This document shows, piece by piece, positions 16,043 through 24,836 of a stretch of DNA of 64,000 nt. The translations under genes were made by a program, and so were the position numbers. Position 1 is the stretch's first letter; the number at the start of each line of letters is the position of its first letter. Source of the DNA: Promicromonospora panici (GTDB taxonomy: Bacteria > Actinomycetota > Actinomycetes > Actinomycetales > Cellulomonadaceae); NCBI RefSeq assembly GCF_900608595.1, contig NZ_UWYY01000005.1, forward strand, positions 1 through 64,000. Direction: 5' to 3'. The notes beneath the pieces were generated by a model. It had not been told where the DNA came from, ran no database searches, and saw nothing but the letters and a program-made list of their open reading frames with translations.

Positions 16043-17863
16043 GTGACCGGACGAAGGAGTGGCACCGGGGGAACCACGCCACCGCCCCGACCTGGGCCTG
16101 ACATGCCTGTTCCCGGGCCCAGACCGGTGGTGTGGGCGCCGCGCGCCCGGATCATCGAGGTACTCGTGCCCTACGACCCGTACGAGGAGCCCGAGCACAT
16201 GCCGCTGCGCCTCGTGGGCGCCGGCGAGCCGGGGTACTGGGGCGCCGACAGCGTGCTCGGGCACGGCACCGACTACGGCTACTCGGTGGACGGCGGGCCC
16301 CTGCTGCCCGACCCGCGCAGCGTCTGGCTGCCACAGGGCATCCACGGCCCCACCCGGGTCTTCGACCCGGCCTTCGAGTGGACCGACGGCAAGTGGTCCC
16401 CGCCCGACCTCTCCACGGGCGTCCTCATGCACGTCGACATCGAGACGTTCACCCCCGAGGGCACGCTGGACGCCGCCGCGGCATTGCTGCCGACCATCGG
16501 CGAGCTCGGCGTGCAGGGCATCGAGCTCGCGCCCGTCGCCGCGTTCGACCCGGCGCTCGGCCCCTCGCGCGGCGTGCGCCTGTACTCCGTGCACGAGCCG
16601 TACGGCGGCCCGCGAGCGCTGCAGCGTTTCGTCGACGCCGCGCACGGCCTCGGCCTCGCCGTCGTGCTGGACATCCCCTACCGCTGGGCCGTGGCCGATG
16701 AGCTCGGCCTGGAGGCCTACGGCCCGTATCTCATGGGCGGAGGCGGGCGGCCGCGGCCCCCGCGGCCCGACGTCGGCGACGCGGGCGAGCACGCCCTGCA
16801 GGCGATGCGCCCCCGCACCGGCCAGGTGCCGCTGGACCGGCCGCGCACCGGCCCCATCCAGCTCCGCACGGGACAGGTGCCGTCCATCGGGACGCGGGCC
16901 GGCAAGGTCCCGTCCGCACCGACGGTCCGCACGGACTTCGTAGGCGACCGCATCAACCTCGACGGCAGCGGCAGCCGCGGCCCGCGCGACTTCCTCGTCG
17001 ACGACGCCCGGCACTGGCTGCGCGAGTACCACGTGGACGGCCTGGTGCTCGACGTCGACGCGCTCGTGGACCGCTCGCCCAACCCGTTCCTCGGCGAGCT
17101 GGCGGACTACGTCGTCGGGATGGGCGAACAGCTCGACCGCCGGTTCAGCCTGCTCGTGGACGGCCCCGGCCGGAGCGACCGGCTGACCACGATCCTGCTG
17201 CGCATCCTCTCCGGCCCGGGCCGTTCGGAAGACATCCAGGCGCTGCAGATGCTCGCCGACCTGGTGCACCCGTCGGTGCGCCGGGCCACCCGCCAGAACG
17301 GCGGGCGGCGCAACCGGGTCCGGGCCGGCGCGAGCGTGGTCGAGGACATCACCCGGCTGCCCGCCGCCCAGCTCACGGTGCCGTGGGCGGGCGAGGAGAG
17401 CCCTGCCACGGCGCTGCTGGGCGTGGACGACGTCGACATCCGGGCCAGCGTGCTCGCCACCGTCATCCTCGCGGGCAACCCGCTGGTGCTGGACACCGTG
17501 CACGCGCCGGTCGTCCCCCGCAACCAGAACGAGCAGCGGCTGGTGCGCTGGGCGCGTGAGCTGATCACCATCCGGCACAGCATCGCGGACGAGCTGGACC
17601 TCCCGCTGGAGGTGCGGTCCACCGGCGACCGCTCGGTCATCGCGGTGCTGCGCGGCAGCCTCGCGTTCATCCTCAACACGGGCCACGGCCTGGCCGCGCT
17701 GCGCCTGGGGACCCTGCTGCGGCCCGCTGAGGGCGCGGTCAGGGCACCGCTGCCCGGGGCGTACAAGCTCGCGGCGGCCTGGGAGCCCGGCGCGACGCGC
17801 CTGGTGGGCGACACCCTGACGGTGCCGCCCCGGATGACCGCCGTCCTGCGCGCGGACGGCTGA
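16043..17863 (+). CDS. Degenerate TreZ-like GH13 protein (probable pseudoenzyme)
   Basis: 606 residues related to maltooligosyltrehalose trehalohydrolase: VVWAPRARIIEVLV (CBM48-like start), ETFTPEGTLDAA, LYSVHEPYGGPRALQRFVDA, and INLDGSGSRGPRDFLVDDAR. The active site is eroded. In region II the family DGLRLDA reads DGLVLDV (residues 332-338), losing the invariant Arg. Region III has LLVDGPG where IAESD is expected, so the Glu is gone. No NHDQ-type region IV is seen. Residues ~231-297 are an insert with RTG-rich repeats (RTGQVP, RTGPIQ, RTGQVP, RAGKVP). The start is GTG 16043, 7 bases after TAGGCT. It probably binds alpha-glucans or regulates glgX rather than hydrolysing them (inference). Confidence 0.75.
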   Translation: MTGRRSGTGGTTPPPRPGPDMPVPGPRPVVWAPRARIIEVLVPYDPYEEPEHMPLRLVGAGEPGYWGADSVLGHGTDYGYSVDGGPLLPDPRSVWLPQGIHGPTRVFDPAFEWTDGKWSPPDLSTGVLMHVDIETFTPEGTLDAAAALLPTIGELGVQGIELAPVAAFDPALGPSRGVRLYSVHEPYGGPRALQRFVDAAHGLGLAVVLDIPYRWAVADELGLEAYGPYLMGGGGRPRPPRPDVGDAGEHALQAMRPRTGQVPLDRPRTGPIQLRTGQVPSIGTRAGKVPSAPTVRTDFVGDRINLDGSGSRGPRDFLVDDARHWLREYHVDGLVLDVDALVDRSPNPFLGELADYVVGMGEQLDRRFSLLVDGPGRSDRLTTILLRILSGPGRSEDIQALQMLADLVHPSVRRATRQNGGRRNRVRAGASVVEDITRLPAAQLTVPWAGEESPATALLGVDDVDIRASVLATVILAGNPLVLDTVHAPVVPRNQNEQRLVRWARELITIRHSIADELDLPLEVRSTGDRSVIAVLRGSLAFILNTGHGLAALRLGTLLRPAEGAVRAPLPGAYKLAAAWEPGATRLVGDTLTVPPRMTAVLRADG

Positions 17864-17912
17864 CCTGGGACCCTGGACCGGCACCGGCTGGTCGTGCGGA
17901 GGAGGGGCACCG

Positions 17913-18773
17913 ATGGCGAAGAAACCGGACACGCTGTGGGAGACGCCGGCGGACGAGGCCCTGCGCTGGGAGCGCGGCACCGACCTGGCCGCCCTGGACC
18001 ACGCCGCGACGCCCGGCTGGGCCGGCAAGAAGGGCGACGGCGAGCGGCTGATGGCGGAGCGCGCCCCCGAGCTCGCCGACCTGCAGGAGCGCCTCTTCGC
18101 GCACGGCCGCACGGGTGGCGACCGGTCCGTGCTGCTCGTGCTGCAGGGCATGGACACCGCGGGCAAGGGCGGGATCGTGCGGCACGTCGTGGGTCTGGTG
18201 GACCCCCAGGGCGTGATGCACCGGGGGTTCGGCGTCCCCACGCCCGAGGAGCGGGAGCACGGGTACCTGTGGCGGGTGCGCAACGCACTCCCCCGTCCCG
18301 GCTACCTGGGCGTGTTCGACCGTTCGCACCACGAGCAGGTCCTGGTGGTCCGGGTGGAGGGGCTGGAGCCCGAGGACACCTGGCGGCAGCACTACGACGA
18401 GCTGAACGAGTTCGAGGCGGAGGTAGCGGCGTCGGGCATCCTGATCGTGAAGGTGGCGCTCTTCGTGTCAGCCGACGAGCAGAAGGAGCGGCTGGCCGAG
18501 CGGCTCGACCGGCCGGACAAGTACTGGAAGTACGACCCGAGCGACATCGACGCGCGCACGAGGCTCCCGGAGTACCTGGCGGCATACCAGGAGATGCTGG
18601 ACCGCACCTCCACCGAGGTGGCGCCCTGGTACGTCGTGCCGGCGAACCGGAAGTGGTACGCGCGCCTGGCCGCCACGGAGCTGCTCACCGGCGCCCTGCG
18701 CTCACTGGACCTGGGCTGGCCACCCGCCACGTTCGACATCGAGGCGGAGAAAGCCCGCCTGGCGGCCAGCTGA
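17913..18773 (+). CDS. ppk2: Polyphosphate kinase 2 family protein
   Basis: 286 residues. PPK2 enzymes transfer phosphate between polyphosphate and nucleotides. Walker A is GMDTAGKGG (residues ~79-87) and Walker B is VFDRSHHEQVLVVRV. The lid segment reads RPDKYWKYDPSDIDAR, and PWYVVPANRKWYARLA lies near the C-terminus. The subclass (AMP, ADP or dual use) cannot be settled by eye. The ATG is preceded by GGAGGAGGGG at suitable spacing. It follows the glycogen genes by 49 bases; a link between energy and glycogen stores is plausible but inferred. Confidence 0.9.
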   Translation: MAKKPDTLWETPADEALRWERGTDLAALDHAATPGWAGKKGDGERLMAERAPELADLQERLFAHGRTGGDRSVLLVLQGMDTAGKGGIVRHVVGLVDPQGVMHRGFGVPTPEEREHGYLWRVRNALPRPGYLGVFDRSHHEQVLVVRVEGLEPEDTWRQHYDELNEFEAEVAASGILIVKVALFVSADEQKERLAERLDRPDKYWKYDPSDIDARTRLPEYLAAYQEMLDRTSTEVAPWYVVPANRKWYARLAATELLTGALRSLDLGWPPATFDIEAEKARLAAS

Positions 18774-18777
18774 CGAG

Positions 18778-18847
18778 CCTTCGTTGTGGGCGTGACCGTT
18801 GCGACTACACGCCCGTCATAGGCGCAACGATCCCGCCCACAACAAGG
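18778..18847. repeat. Intergenic imperfect palindrome (terminator or small repeat)
   Basis: The 76-base gap between convergent ppk2 and the ZapE-like gene is filled by arms of about 25 bases (18778-18803 and 18823-18847) around GTTGTGGGCG...CGTTGCG and its complement, with few mismatches and a 19-base loop. It can end transcription from both sides. The core TTGTGGGC recurs in the hairpin cluster at 27.3 kb. Confidence 0.65.
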
Positions 18848-18849
18848 GA

Positions 18850-19899
18850 TCAGGTGAGCTTGCGGCCCTCTTCTGCCAGGGCGCCCAGGCGGGACAGGGC
18901 GCGGTAGTACTTCTTGCGGTAGCCGCCGGCGAGCATCTCCTCCGTGAACAGGCCGCGGGTGTCCCCCGAGCCGCCGAGCAGCACGGGCACGTCCCGGTCG
19001 TAGAGGCGGTCCACGAGCACCACCAGGCGCAGCGCCACCTCCTGGGCCGTCACGGGGTGCACACCCGTCAGCGCGACGGCTGACACGCCGTCGAGCAGCG
19101 CGCCGTAGCGGCTGGGGTGCACGGTAGCGAGGTGCGCGAGCAGGTCGTCGAACGCGTCGAGGGTGGCGCCCGGGCGGCCCGCGGCCACCGCGGTGACCTC
19201 GGCCTCGGTCAGCGGGGCGGAGTCGGTGACGACGTCGCGGTGGCGGTAGTCCTCGCCGTCGACCCGGAGGGTCTCGAAGCGGTCGGACAGGGCCTTGATC
19301 TCGCGCTGGAAGTCCTGGGCGGCGAAGCGGCCCTCCCCGAGCGCGCCGGGCAGCGTGTTCGACGTCGCGGCGAGCGCCACGTCCCGGTCCGCGAGCTCGC
19401 GCATGAGGCGGGACATGAGGGTCGTGTCGCCGGCGTCATCGAGCTCGAACTCGTCGATGCAGACCAGCTTCTTGGCGGCGAGCGCCTCGACGGTCGGGAG
19501 GAACCCGAGCGCCCCGACGAGGTTCGTGTACTCGACGAAGGTGCCGTAGGCGGCGGCTTCCGGGCCGAGCACCTCGCCGACGGCGTGGGCGAGCGAGGTG
19601 AGCAGGTGGGTCTTGCCGACGCCGAAGCCGCCGTCGAGGTAGACCGCCGGGGCGGCCTTGCGCCGGGCGAAGAGGCCGCGCCTGGGGGCGGTGATCTCCC
19701 GGGCGACCTCCTGGAGGCGGGCGAGCGCGCGGCCCTGGCTCGGGTGTGCGGGATTGGCGCGGTACGTCGCGAACCTGGCGTTCTCGAAGTGGCGCGGCGG
19801 CACGAGATCGGTGACGAGCCGGTCGACAGGGACCTGTGGTCGGACGGCGCACAGGGCGGTCGCTACGGTCTGGCTGTTGATGGTCGCGGGGGCTGTCAC
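18850..19899 (-). CDS. zapE: AFG1/ZapE-family ATPase
   Basis: 349 residues. It has a P-loop GGFGVGKTHLL (Walker A), LVCIDEFELDD (Walker B) and sensor-like AATSNTLPGALGEGRF, the standard arrangement of AFG1/ZapE AAA-like ATPases. E. coli ZapE acts at the division ring and mitochondrial AFG1 in protein quality control; the actinobacterial role is unknown. GTG 19899 lies 8 bases after a TAATCT box, a good leaderless promoter. It is convergent with ppk2. Confidence 0.9.
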   Translation of the reverse strand: MTAPATINSQTVATALCAVRPQVPVDRLVTDLVPPRHFENARFATYRANPAHPSQGRALARLQEVAREITAPRRGLFARRKAAPAVYLDGGFGVGKTHLLTSLAHAVGEVLGPEAAAYGTFVEYTNLVGALGFLPTVEALAAKKLVCIDEFELDDAGDTTLMSRLMRELADRDVALAATSNTLPGALGEGRFAAQDFQREIKALSDRFETLRVDGEDYRHRDVVTDSAPLTEAEVTAVAAGRPGATLDAFDDLLAHLATVHPSRYGALLDGVSAVALTGVHPVTAQEVALRLVVLVDRLYDRDVPVLLGGSGDTRGLFTEEMLAGGYRKKYYRALSRLGALAEEGRKLT

Positions 19900-19952
19900 G
19901 AAGCAGAAGATTACCGGCGCGTCAGCTCACCGGGCGCGCCACGAGAGCAACG

Positions 19953-20600
19953 TCACACGTGCCGGACGGCGGGTGCGCCGGGGTCGTCCAGGAGCTCGCC
20001 GAGGGCGCGCACGACCTGGGCGGGGGTCCTGGTCTGGGCCGGGTCCTGGTTGCGGTCGTCGCCCGCGACGGCATGGTCGATGACGAGCTCGTGAAACCTG
20101 GGGCCCGTCGATTCCAGGTGCAGCACCTGGACCAGCATCGCCAGCCCGGCCCCCGTGACGCTGATCGCGCCGGAGCCCGCCATGGCCTCGCGGGACGCCG
20201 CGCCGTTGAGCACCACGTACGGGTCGCCGGGCGCCAGCAGCGGCGCGAGCGCGCGGGCGGCGTCGAGGTGCGCGGTGAGGTGCGAGGCGAGCGTCGCGGA
20301 CCACCGGGACGGGTCCATGTCGAGGAGCGCCGCGCCCTTCTGCCAGCCGCCGATCGAGGCGACGACCGCCCCGGGCAGCGGCGAGCCGGCCCCGGCGCAG
20401 GCGGCGCGGACGACGTCGGGCAGGGCGCTCAGCTCCGGGCTGCGGACGGCGATCACGCCCGCCTGGACGGTGACCCGGTCCGGCAGCTGGTGGCGTGCCG
20501 CGGCGAGCACGGGGCGCCCGTCGGCAGCCAGGCCGCGTGCGACCCGGCTGCCGACGAATCCGCTCGCCCCGACGACGAGGACGGGGCGGGGGCTGTTCAC
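19953..20600 (-). CDS. SDR / NAD(P)-binding Rossmann protein
   Basis: 215 residues with the N-terminal dinucleotide-binding turn VVGASGFVGSRVARGL and an Asn-Gly-Ala strand (VVLNGAASREA) typical of short-chain dehydrogenase/NmrA-like proteins. The Tyr-x3-Lys catalytic pair is absent, so it may be a binding protein or an atypical SDR. The GTG start lies 6 bases after TAGCCT (20612-20607), which implies a leaderless transcript. The substrate is unknown. Confidence 0.75.
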   Translation of the reverse strand: MNSPRPVLVVGASGFVGSRVARGLAADGRPVLAAARHQLPDRVTVQAGVIAVRSPELSALPDVVRAACAGAGSPLPGAVVASIGGWQKGAALLDMDPSRWSATLASHLTAHLDAARALAPLLAPGDPYVVLNGAASREAMAGSGAISVTGAGLAMLVQVLHLESTGPRFHELVIDHAVAGDDRNQDPAQTRTPAQVVRALGELLDDPGAPAVRHV

Positions 20601-20614
20601 CAGCTCAGGCTAGG

Positions 20615-21070
20615 TCAGGCAGCGGCCGGCTGCTCGACGGCCTTGGGGTCCGGGCCGAACTGGTTCGGGCCCGGGGTGCCGGCGGTCGCGCCCCACACGA
20701 TGATCAGGATGAAGTTGACGACCGGGATCAGCAGCAGGAACGCCAGGGCGCCGGACTTGTCGGTGTCGTGCAGGCGGCGCACGATGACGGCCAGCGTCGG
20801 CAGGAGCAGCGCGAGCCCGACGAGCGACACGACGAGGTAGCCGGTCGTCAGGGAGCCGGGCATGGTCGGCGTCACCGTGTCGCCGGCCATGGCGGCCTCG
20901 GTCAGGGCCGTCGTGTAGGCAGTGAGACCCGGGACGACGAGGGCGAAGTAGAGCACGCTCTCCACGACCGTCACGGCCAGGTAGTACCACCAGAACTCGG
21001 AACGACGCGCGCGCCCGCTGAAGGTCGCGTACTTCGAAAGAACGGTCCGGATGGAGTCGATGAACGACAT
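20615..21070 (-). CDS. DUF805 membrane protein
   Basis: 151 residues. The FSGRARRSEFWWYYL segment near the N-terminus and VIVRRLHDTDKSGALAFLLLIPVVN are DUF805 hallmarks. There are four hydrophobic segments. The function of the family is unknown; members sit in the cytoplasmic membrane. The ATG is preceded by GAGAGAGG at about 10 bases. An 18-bp palindrome upstream overlaps a likely -10 box. Confidence 0.88.
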   Translation of the reverse strand: MSFIDSIRTVLSKYATFSGRARRSEFWWYYLAVTVVESVLYFALVVPGLTAYTTALTEAAMAGDTVTPTMPGSLTTGYLVVSLVGLALLLPTLAVIVRRLHDTDKSGALAFLLLIPVVNFILIIVWGATAGTPGPNQFGPDPKAVEQPAAA

Positions 21071-21096
21071 CAGGAAAAAGCCTCTCTCACGGTTTG

Positions 21097-21114
21097 TGCT
21101 GGAAATATCCAGCA
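21097..21114. promoter_or_regulatory. Palindromic operator candidate upstream of DUF805 gene
   Basis: TGCTGG-AAATAT-CCAGCA is a perfect 6-bp inverted repeat with a 6-base AT spacer, 27 bases upstream of the DUF805 start. On the coding strand the spacer gives GATATT, a possible -10 box, so a bound repressor would block the promoter. Confidence 0.45.
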
Positions 21115-21204
21115 AGTGCGCACATAGTGTCCCGATCAAGCACACATCACGCAAGGCCTGGACGTGGGCAGAAGTACCCATGGGCGAGAAAGGCCGGCAG
21201 AAAG

Positions 21205-21244
21205 GTCAGACGCTCAGGTCACCAGGGTGACCTGAGCGTCTGAC
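21205..21244 (-). terminator. Terminator of the gnd-ATP-grasp operon
   Basis: A perfect 18-bp stem (21205-21222 with 21227-21244) with a 4-base loop starts 22 bases after the stop of the ATP-grasp gene. Confidence 0.8.
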
Positions 21245-21266
21245 AAGGTGGCGCGGTCGCGGCGGA

Positions 21267-22571
21267 TCAGTAGCCCGTCGACGTCGGCTCCGGGTAGTAC
21301 TGCGCGTACTTGCGGCGGTAGTTCTGCGTGATCGCCTCGACGATGAGCCGGCGCTTGAGGCCGGAGTCGCCGTCGTACTTCAGCGGGTTGACCACGTCGC
21401 CGCTCGCCCGCAGGGCCTTGAGCCGGTTCTTCAGCTCCGGGTCCAGGACGTACTTCGACAGCAGCCCGTAGGGCACCACCGTGTACAGGACGTCGCGCAC
21501 GGCCCGCACCGGGCGGATCGGCCGGTGCAGCACCCAGTCCTCGACGAGCACTCGGGCCACGTTGGCCCCGCCCGCCGTGACGTAGTAGTTGTTCCGCCCG
21601 ATCCGGGGGTTCACCTCGAAGTACACGTGCTGCCCCGTTCGCGGGTCCAGCTTGTAGTCGAAGTTGGCGAACCCCACGTAGCCGGTCTTGTCGAGGAACC
21701 GGGTGGCCGCGTCCATGGCGTCGTCGTACGCCTCCACCAGGATCGCGGCCGGGATGCCGAGCGTGCCCGGCGTGTGCTCCTCCAGCAGCACGCGACCGGT
21801 GGCCAGGAGCGTCACCTCGCCCGACGTGTCGCGGTAGGCGGTCAGGGACCGCATCTGCGTCTCGTCGCCCGGGATGAACTCCTGCACGAGGAACGTGCCC
21901 GGGAACTTCGCGTCGGCGAGGTGGCCCAGGATCACGTCGAGCTCCTCGCGGGAGTCGATGTGGTGGATCTTCGCCTTGCCGGGGAAGTCCACGTAGTACC
22001 ACTCGGCGCTGTTGGACGGCTTGCCCACCACGGGGTACTGCAGGTCCACCTCGAGGGCGGGCACCGCGGCACGTCCGCCGTCGGCCACCAGCTTGGCGAC
22101 GTCGACGGCGACCGTGCGCGGCGTCGGGATGCCGAGCTGGTCGCAGACCTCGGCGAAGCCCTCCTTGCTGCTCACCTGCTCCAGGACCGGGAGCGACGGG
22201 TAGGGCAGCACGTACCCGGCCGCCGCCAGCCGATCCCGGTGCAGGATGACGGTGCGCACGTGCCAGTCCGCGTTCGTCAGCAGGATCAGGACCTTGTCCC
22301 GGTGCTGCTGCGCGATGCCCTCGAGGGTGGAGAGGAACACGTCCACCTCGTCCAGGCCGGGCACCACCACGTTCTCGGCGATCGCCGAGTCCTGCATGGC
22401 GCGGGTGGCGACCTTCGACAGCACGATGGCGTGGGTGCGGTACTGCTCGTGGAACGCGCGCACCAGGGCGTACATCCCGACGTCGCCGCCGACGCCCACC
22501 ACCAGCATCTCCGGCGCGGGGTTCTCCCCGCCGCCGCCTACGAGCCCCTTGTCCGCGGGGTTACCTCTCAC
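21267..22571 (-). CDS. ATP-grasp ligase, D-aspartate-ligase-like
   Basis: 434 residues. The N-terminal pre-ATP-grasp domain reads LVVGVGGDVGMYALVRAF. The ATP-grasp body has YPVVGKPSNSAEWYY, FLVQEFIPGDE and the metal-binding FEVNPRIGRNNYYV. The architecture resembles D-aspartate ligases that attach D-Asp to the peptidoglycan stem Lys, and related carboxylate-amine ligases. GTG 22571 overlaps the stop of gnd by 4 bases, so translation is coupled. Because a FemAB-type gene lies about 4 kb away, a role in the interpeptide bridge (D-Asp or D-Glu) is reasonable, but this is inference; other amino-acid ligations are possible. Confidence 0.75.
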   Translation of the reverse strand: MRGNPADKGLVGGGGENPAPEMLVVGVGGDVGMYALVRAFHEQYRTHAIVLSKVATRAMQDSAIAENVVVPGLDEVDVFLSTLEGIAQQHRDKVLILLTNADWHVRTVILHRDRLAAAGYVLPYPSLPVLEQVSSKEGFAEVCDQLGIPTPRTVAVDVAKLVADGGRAAVPALEVDLQYPVVGKPSNSAEWYYVDFPGKAKIHHIDSREELDVILGHLADAKFPGTFLVQEFIPGDETQMRSLTAYRDTSGEVTLLATGRVLLEEHTPGTLGIPAAILVEAYDDAMDAATRFLDKTGYVGFANFDYKLDPRTGQHVYFEVNPRIGRNNYYVTAGGANVARVLVEDWVLHRPIRPVRAVRDVLYTVVPYGLLSKYVLDPELKNRLKALRASGDVVNPLKYDGDSGLKRRLIVEAITQNYRRKYAQYYPEPTSTGY

Positions 22572-24004
22572 GCCTCGGCCTCCGTGCGGTCGCCGGACCA
22601 CTCGGTGTGGAACGTGCCCTCGCGGTCGACACGCTTGTAGGTGTGCGCCCCGAAGAAGTCGCGCTGCGCCTGCACCAGGGCGGCCGGCAGCCGCTCGGCG
22701 CGGACGCCGTCGTAGTACGCGAGCGAGGAGGAGAACGCCGGCGTCGGCACGCCGTTCTGGGCCGCCCCGGCCACGATGCGGCGCCACGCGGGCAGGCCGC
22801 TCGCGACGGCGTCGGTGAAGTACTGGTCGGCGAGCAGCAGGGGCAGGTCCTGGTCGCGCTCGTACGCCTCGGTTATCCGGTTCAGGAACCGGGCACGGAT
22901 GATGCAGCCGCCGCGCCAGATGCGGGCCATGGCGCCGCGGTCGATGTCCCAGCCGTACTCCGTGGCGGCCGCCGCGATCTGGTCGAAGCCCTGCGAGTAG
23001 GCCACGACCTTGGAGGCGTACAACGCCTGGCGGACGTCCTCGATGAACGCGTCGCGGTCCTTGACCTCCCACTCCTGCGCGTGCGCGGGCAGCACCGCGC
23101 GCCCCGCCGCCCGCTGCGGCACGGAACCGGACAGCGCCCGGGCGAACGTCGCCTCCGCGATACCGGTGATGGGCACGCCGAGGTCCAGGCCGTTCTGCAC
23201 CGTCCAGCGGCCGGTGCCCTTCTGCTCGGCCTGGTCCAGGACGATGTCGACGAACGCCTGGCCGGTCTCGGCGTCCACGTGCTGCAGGACGTCGGCGGTG
23301 ATCTCGATGAGGAACGACTCCAGGTCGCCCGTGTTCCACTGCTCGAAGATCTCGCCGATCTCCGCGGCCGAGGCGCCCAGGCCCTGGCGCAGCAGGTCGT
23401 ACGCCTCGGCGATGAGCTGCATGTCGGCGTACTCGATGCCGTTGTGCACCATCTTGACGAAGTGCCCGGCGCCGTCGGAGCCCACGTAGGTGCAGCAGGG
23501 CACGCCGTCCACCTTCGCGGAGATGTCCTCCAGGATGGGGCCGAGCGACTCGTACGACTCGGGCGTGCCGCCCGGCATGATGGACGGGCCGTTCAGCGCA
23601 CCCTCCTCGCCGCCGGACACACCGGTGCCCACGAAGTGCAGGCCGTGCTCCTTGAGGGCGGCCTCGCGCCGGATCGTGTCCGGGAAGTGCGCGTTCCCGG
23701 CGTCGACCACGATGTCGCCCTCCTCCAGGAGGGGCACCAGCTCGTCGATGACGGCGTCGGTGGGACCGCCGGCCTTGACCATGACGACCACCTTGCGGGG
23801 CCGCTCCAGCGACGCGACGAAGTCCGCCATCGACTCGCTCGGGATGAACTCGCCGTCGCTGCCGTGCTCCGCGACCAGCGACTCGGTCTTGGCGTAGGAG
23901 CGGTTGTGGACCGCCACCGTGTAGCCGTGGCGTGCGAAGTTCCGCGCGAGGTTGCGACCCATCACCGCCAGCCCGGTGACGCCGATCTGTGCTGTGCCTG
24001 ACAC
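22568..24004 (-). CDS. gnd: 6-phosphogluconate dehydrogenase, decarboxylating
   Basis: 478 residues. It oxidises 6-phosphogluconate to ribulose 5-phosphate and CO2 with reduction of NADP in the pentose phosphate pathway. The Rossmann turn is GVTGLAVMGRNLARN. The catalytic Lys region is GHFVKMVHNGIEYADMQ, and the C-terminal tail ends in HTEWSGDRTEAEA. GTG 24004 is preceded by AAGGAG with 7-base spacing. It is the first gene of a two-gene unit with the ATP-grasp ligase. Confidence 0.96.
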   Translation of the reverse strand: MSGTAQIGVTGLAVMGRNLARNFARHGYTVAVHNRSYAKTESLVAEHGSDGEFIPSESMADFVASLERPRKVVVMVKAGGPTDAVIDELVPLLEEGDIVVDAGNAHFPDTIRREAALKEHGLHFVGTGVSGGEEGALNGPSIMPGGTPESYESLGPILEDISAKVDGVPCCTYVGSDGAGHFVKMVHNGIEYADMQLIAEAYDLLRQGLGASAAEIGEIFEQWNTGDLESFLIEITADVLQHVDAETGQAFVDIVLDQAEQKGTGRWTVQNGLDLGVPITGIAEATFARALSGSVPQRAAGRAVLPAHAQEWEVKDRDAFIEDVRQALYASKVVAYSQGFDQIAAAATEYGWDIDRGAMARIWRGGCIIRARFLNRITEAYERDQDLPLLLADQYFTDAVASGLPAWRRIVAGAAQNGVPTPAFSSSLAYYDGVRAERLPAALVQAQRDFFGAHTYKRVDREGTFHTEWSGDRTEAEA

Positions 24005-24167
24005 GTTCTTGCTCCTTCTGAAGTCGGAACGGGCCGGCACACGCGCAGCATGCCGTGACCCGCGGCCAGCCTAGTCGCGCCCGAGAACACAAGGCGACGC
24101 AGGTCACGATCCGGCGACAGCCGCGCGCCTCCACCTGGCGGCCTCGGCACGGACGTACGGTGAAGTG

Positions 24168-24836
24168 GTGACCAGCGGCCCGCCCACCGGCGTTCCCGTC
24201 GACTTCGCAGCAGCCCTCGCCGACCTGCGGCGCCAGGCCTTGCGCGCCGAGGTGCGCCTCACGGAGATCCCGGCCCCCCGCCGGGTCGCGCCGTTCAGCG
24301 TGGCCCTGGCGGGCGACGTCCTGGCCGGCGCGCCGCCGGGCCGGGCCGACCGCGACGCCGACGACGACCACGACCACGCCGAGGAGCCGCTGGCCACCGG
24401 CCGCTTCGTCGTCCTGCACGACCCGGCCGGCCAGGAGGCCTGGCACGGCACGTTCCGCGTGGTCACCCTGGTGCGCGCCACGCTGGAGCCGGAGATGGCG
24501 GCGGACCCCATGCTGGCCGACGTCGCCTGGTCCTGGGTGGGCGAGTGCCTCGAGTCCGCGGGCCTGGTCCCGGGTACCAGCACCGTGGCCGACGGCGGCA
24601 CGGTCACCCGCGTGCTGTCCCAGAGCTACGGCGCCCTGGCCGGCACGCCCGACGCCGTGGACCTCGAGATCCGCGCGTCGTGGACGCCGCTCGACACGCA
24701 TCTGGGCACCCACCTGCGGGCGTGGGCGGCGCTGCTCACGATGGCGGCCGGGGTGCCTCCGCTGCCCGAGGGCGTCGCTGCGCTCACCAGGCGGTTTACC
24801 GACCGCTCCAGGCAACGCCATACGGTAGGTCCATGA
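24168..24836 (+). CDS. DUF3000 protein
   Basis: 222 residues. It matches the actinobacterial DUF3000 family (FAAALADLRRQALRAEVRL near the start, VDLEIRASWTPLDTHLGTHL near the end) and, as is typical, sits directly upstream of RNase D. GTG 24168 lies 6 bases after TACGGT (24156-24161); the adjacent GTG at 24165 is the alternative. The stop overlaps the RNase D start (ATGA). The function is unknown, and the conserved pairing suggests a shared role in RNA processing. Confidence 0.88.
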   Translation: MTSGPPTGVPVDFAAALADLRRQALRAEVRLTEIPAPRRVAPFSVALAGDVLAGAPPGRADRDADDDHDHAEEPLATGRFVVLHDPAGQEAWHGTFRVVTLVRATLEPEMAADPMLADVAWSWVGECLESAGLVPGTSTVADGGTVTRVLSQSYGALAGTPDAVDLEIRASWTPLDTHLGTHLRAWAALLTMAAGVPPLPEGVAALTRRFTDRSRQRHTVGP

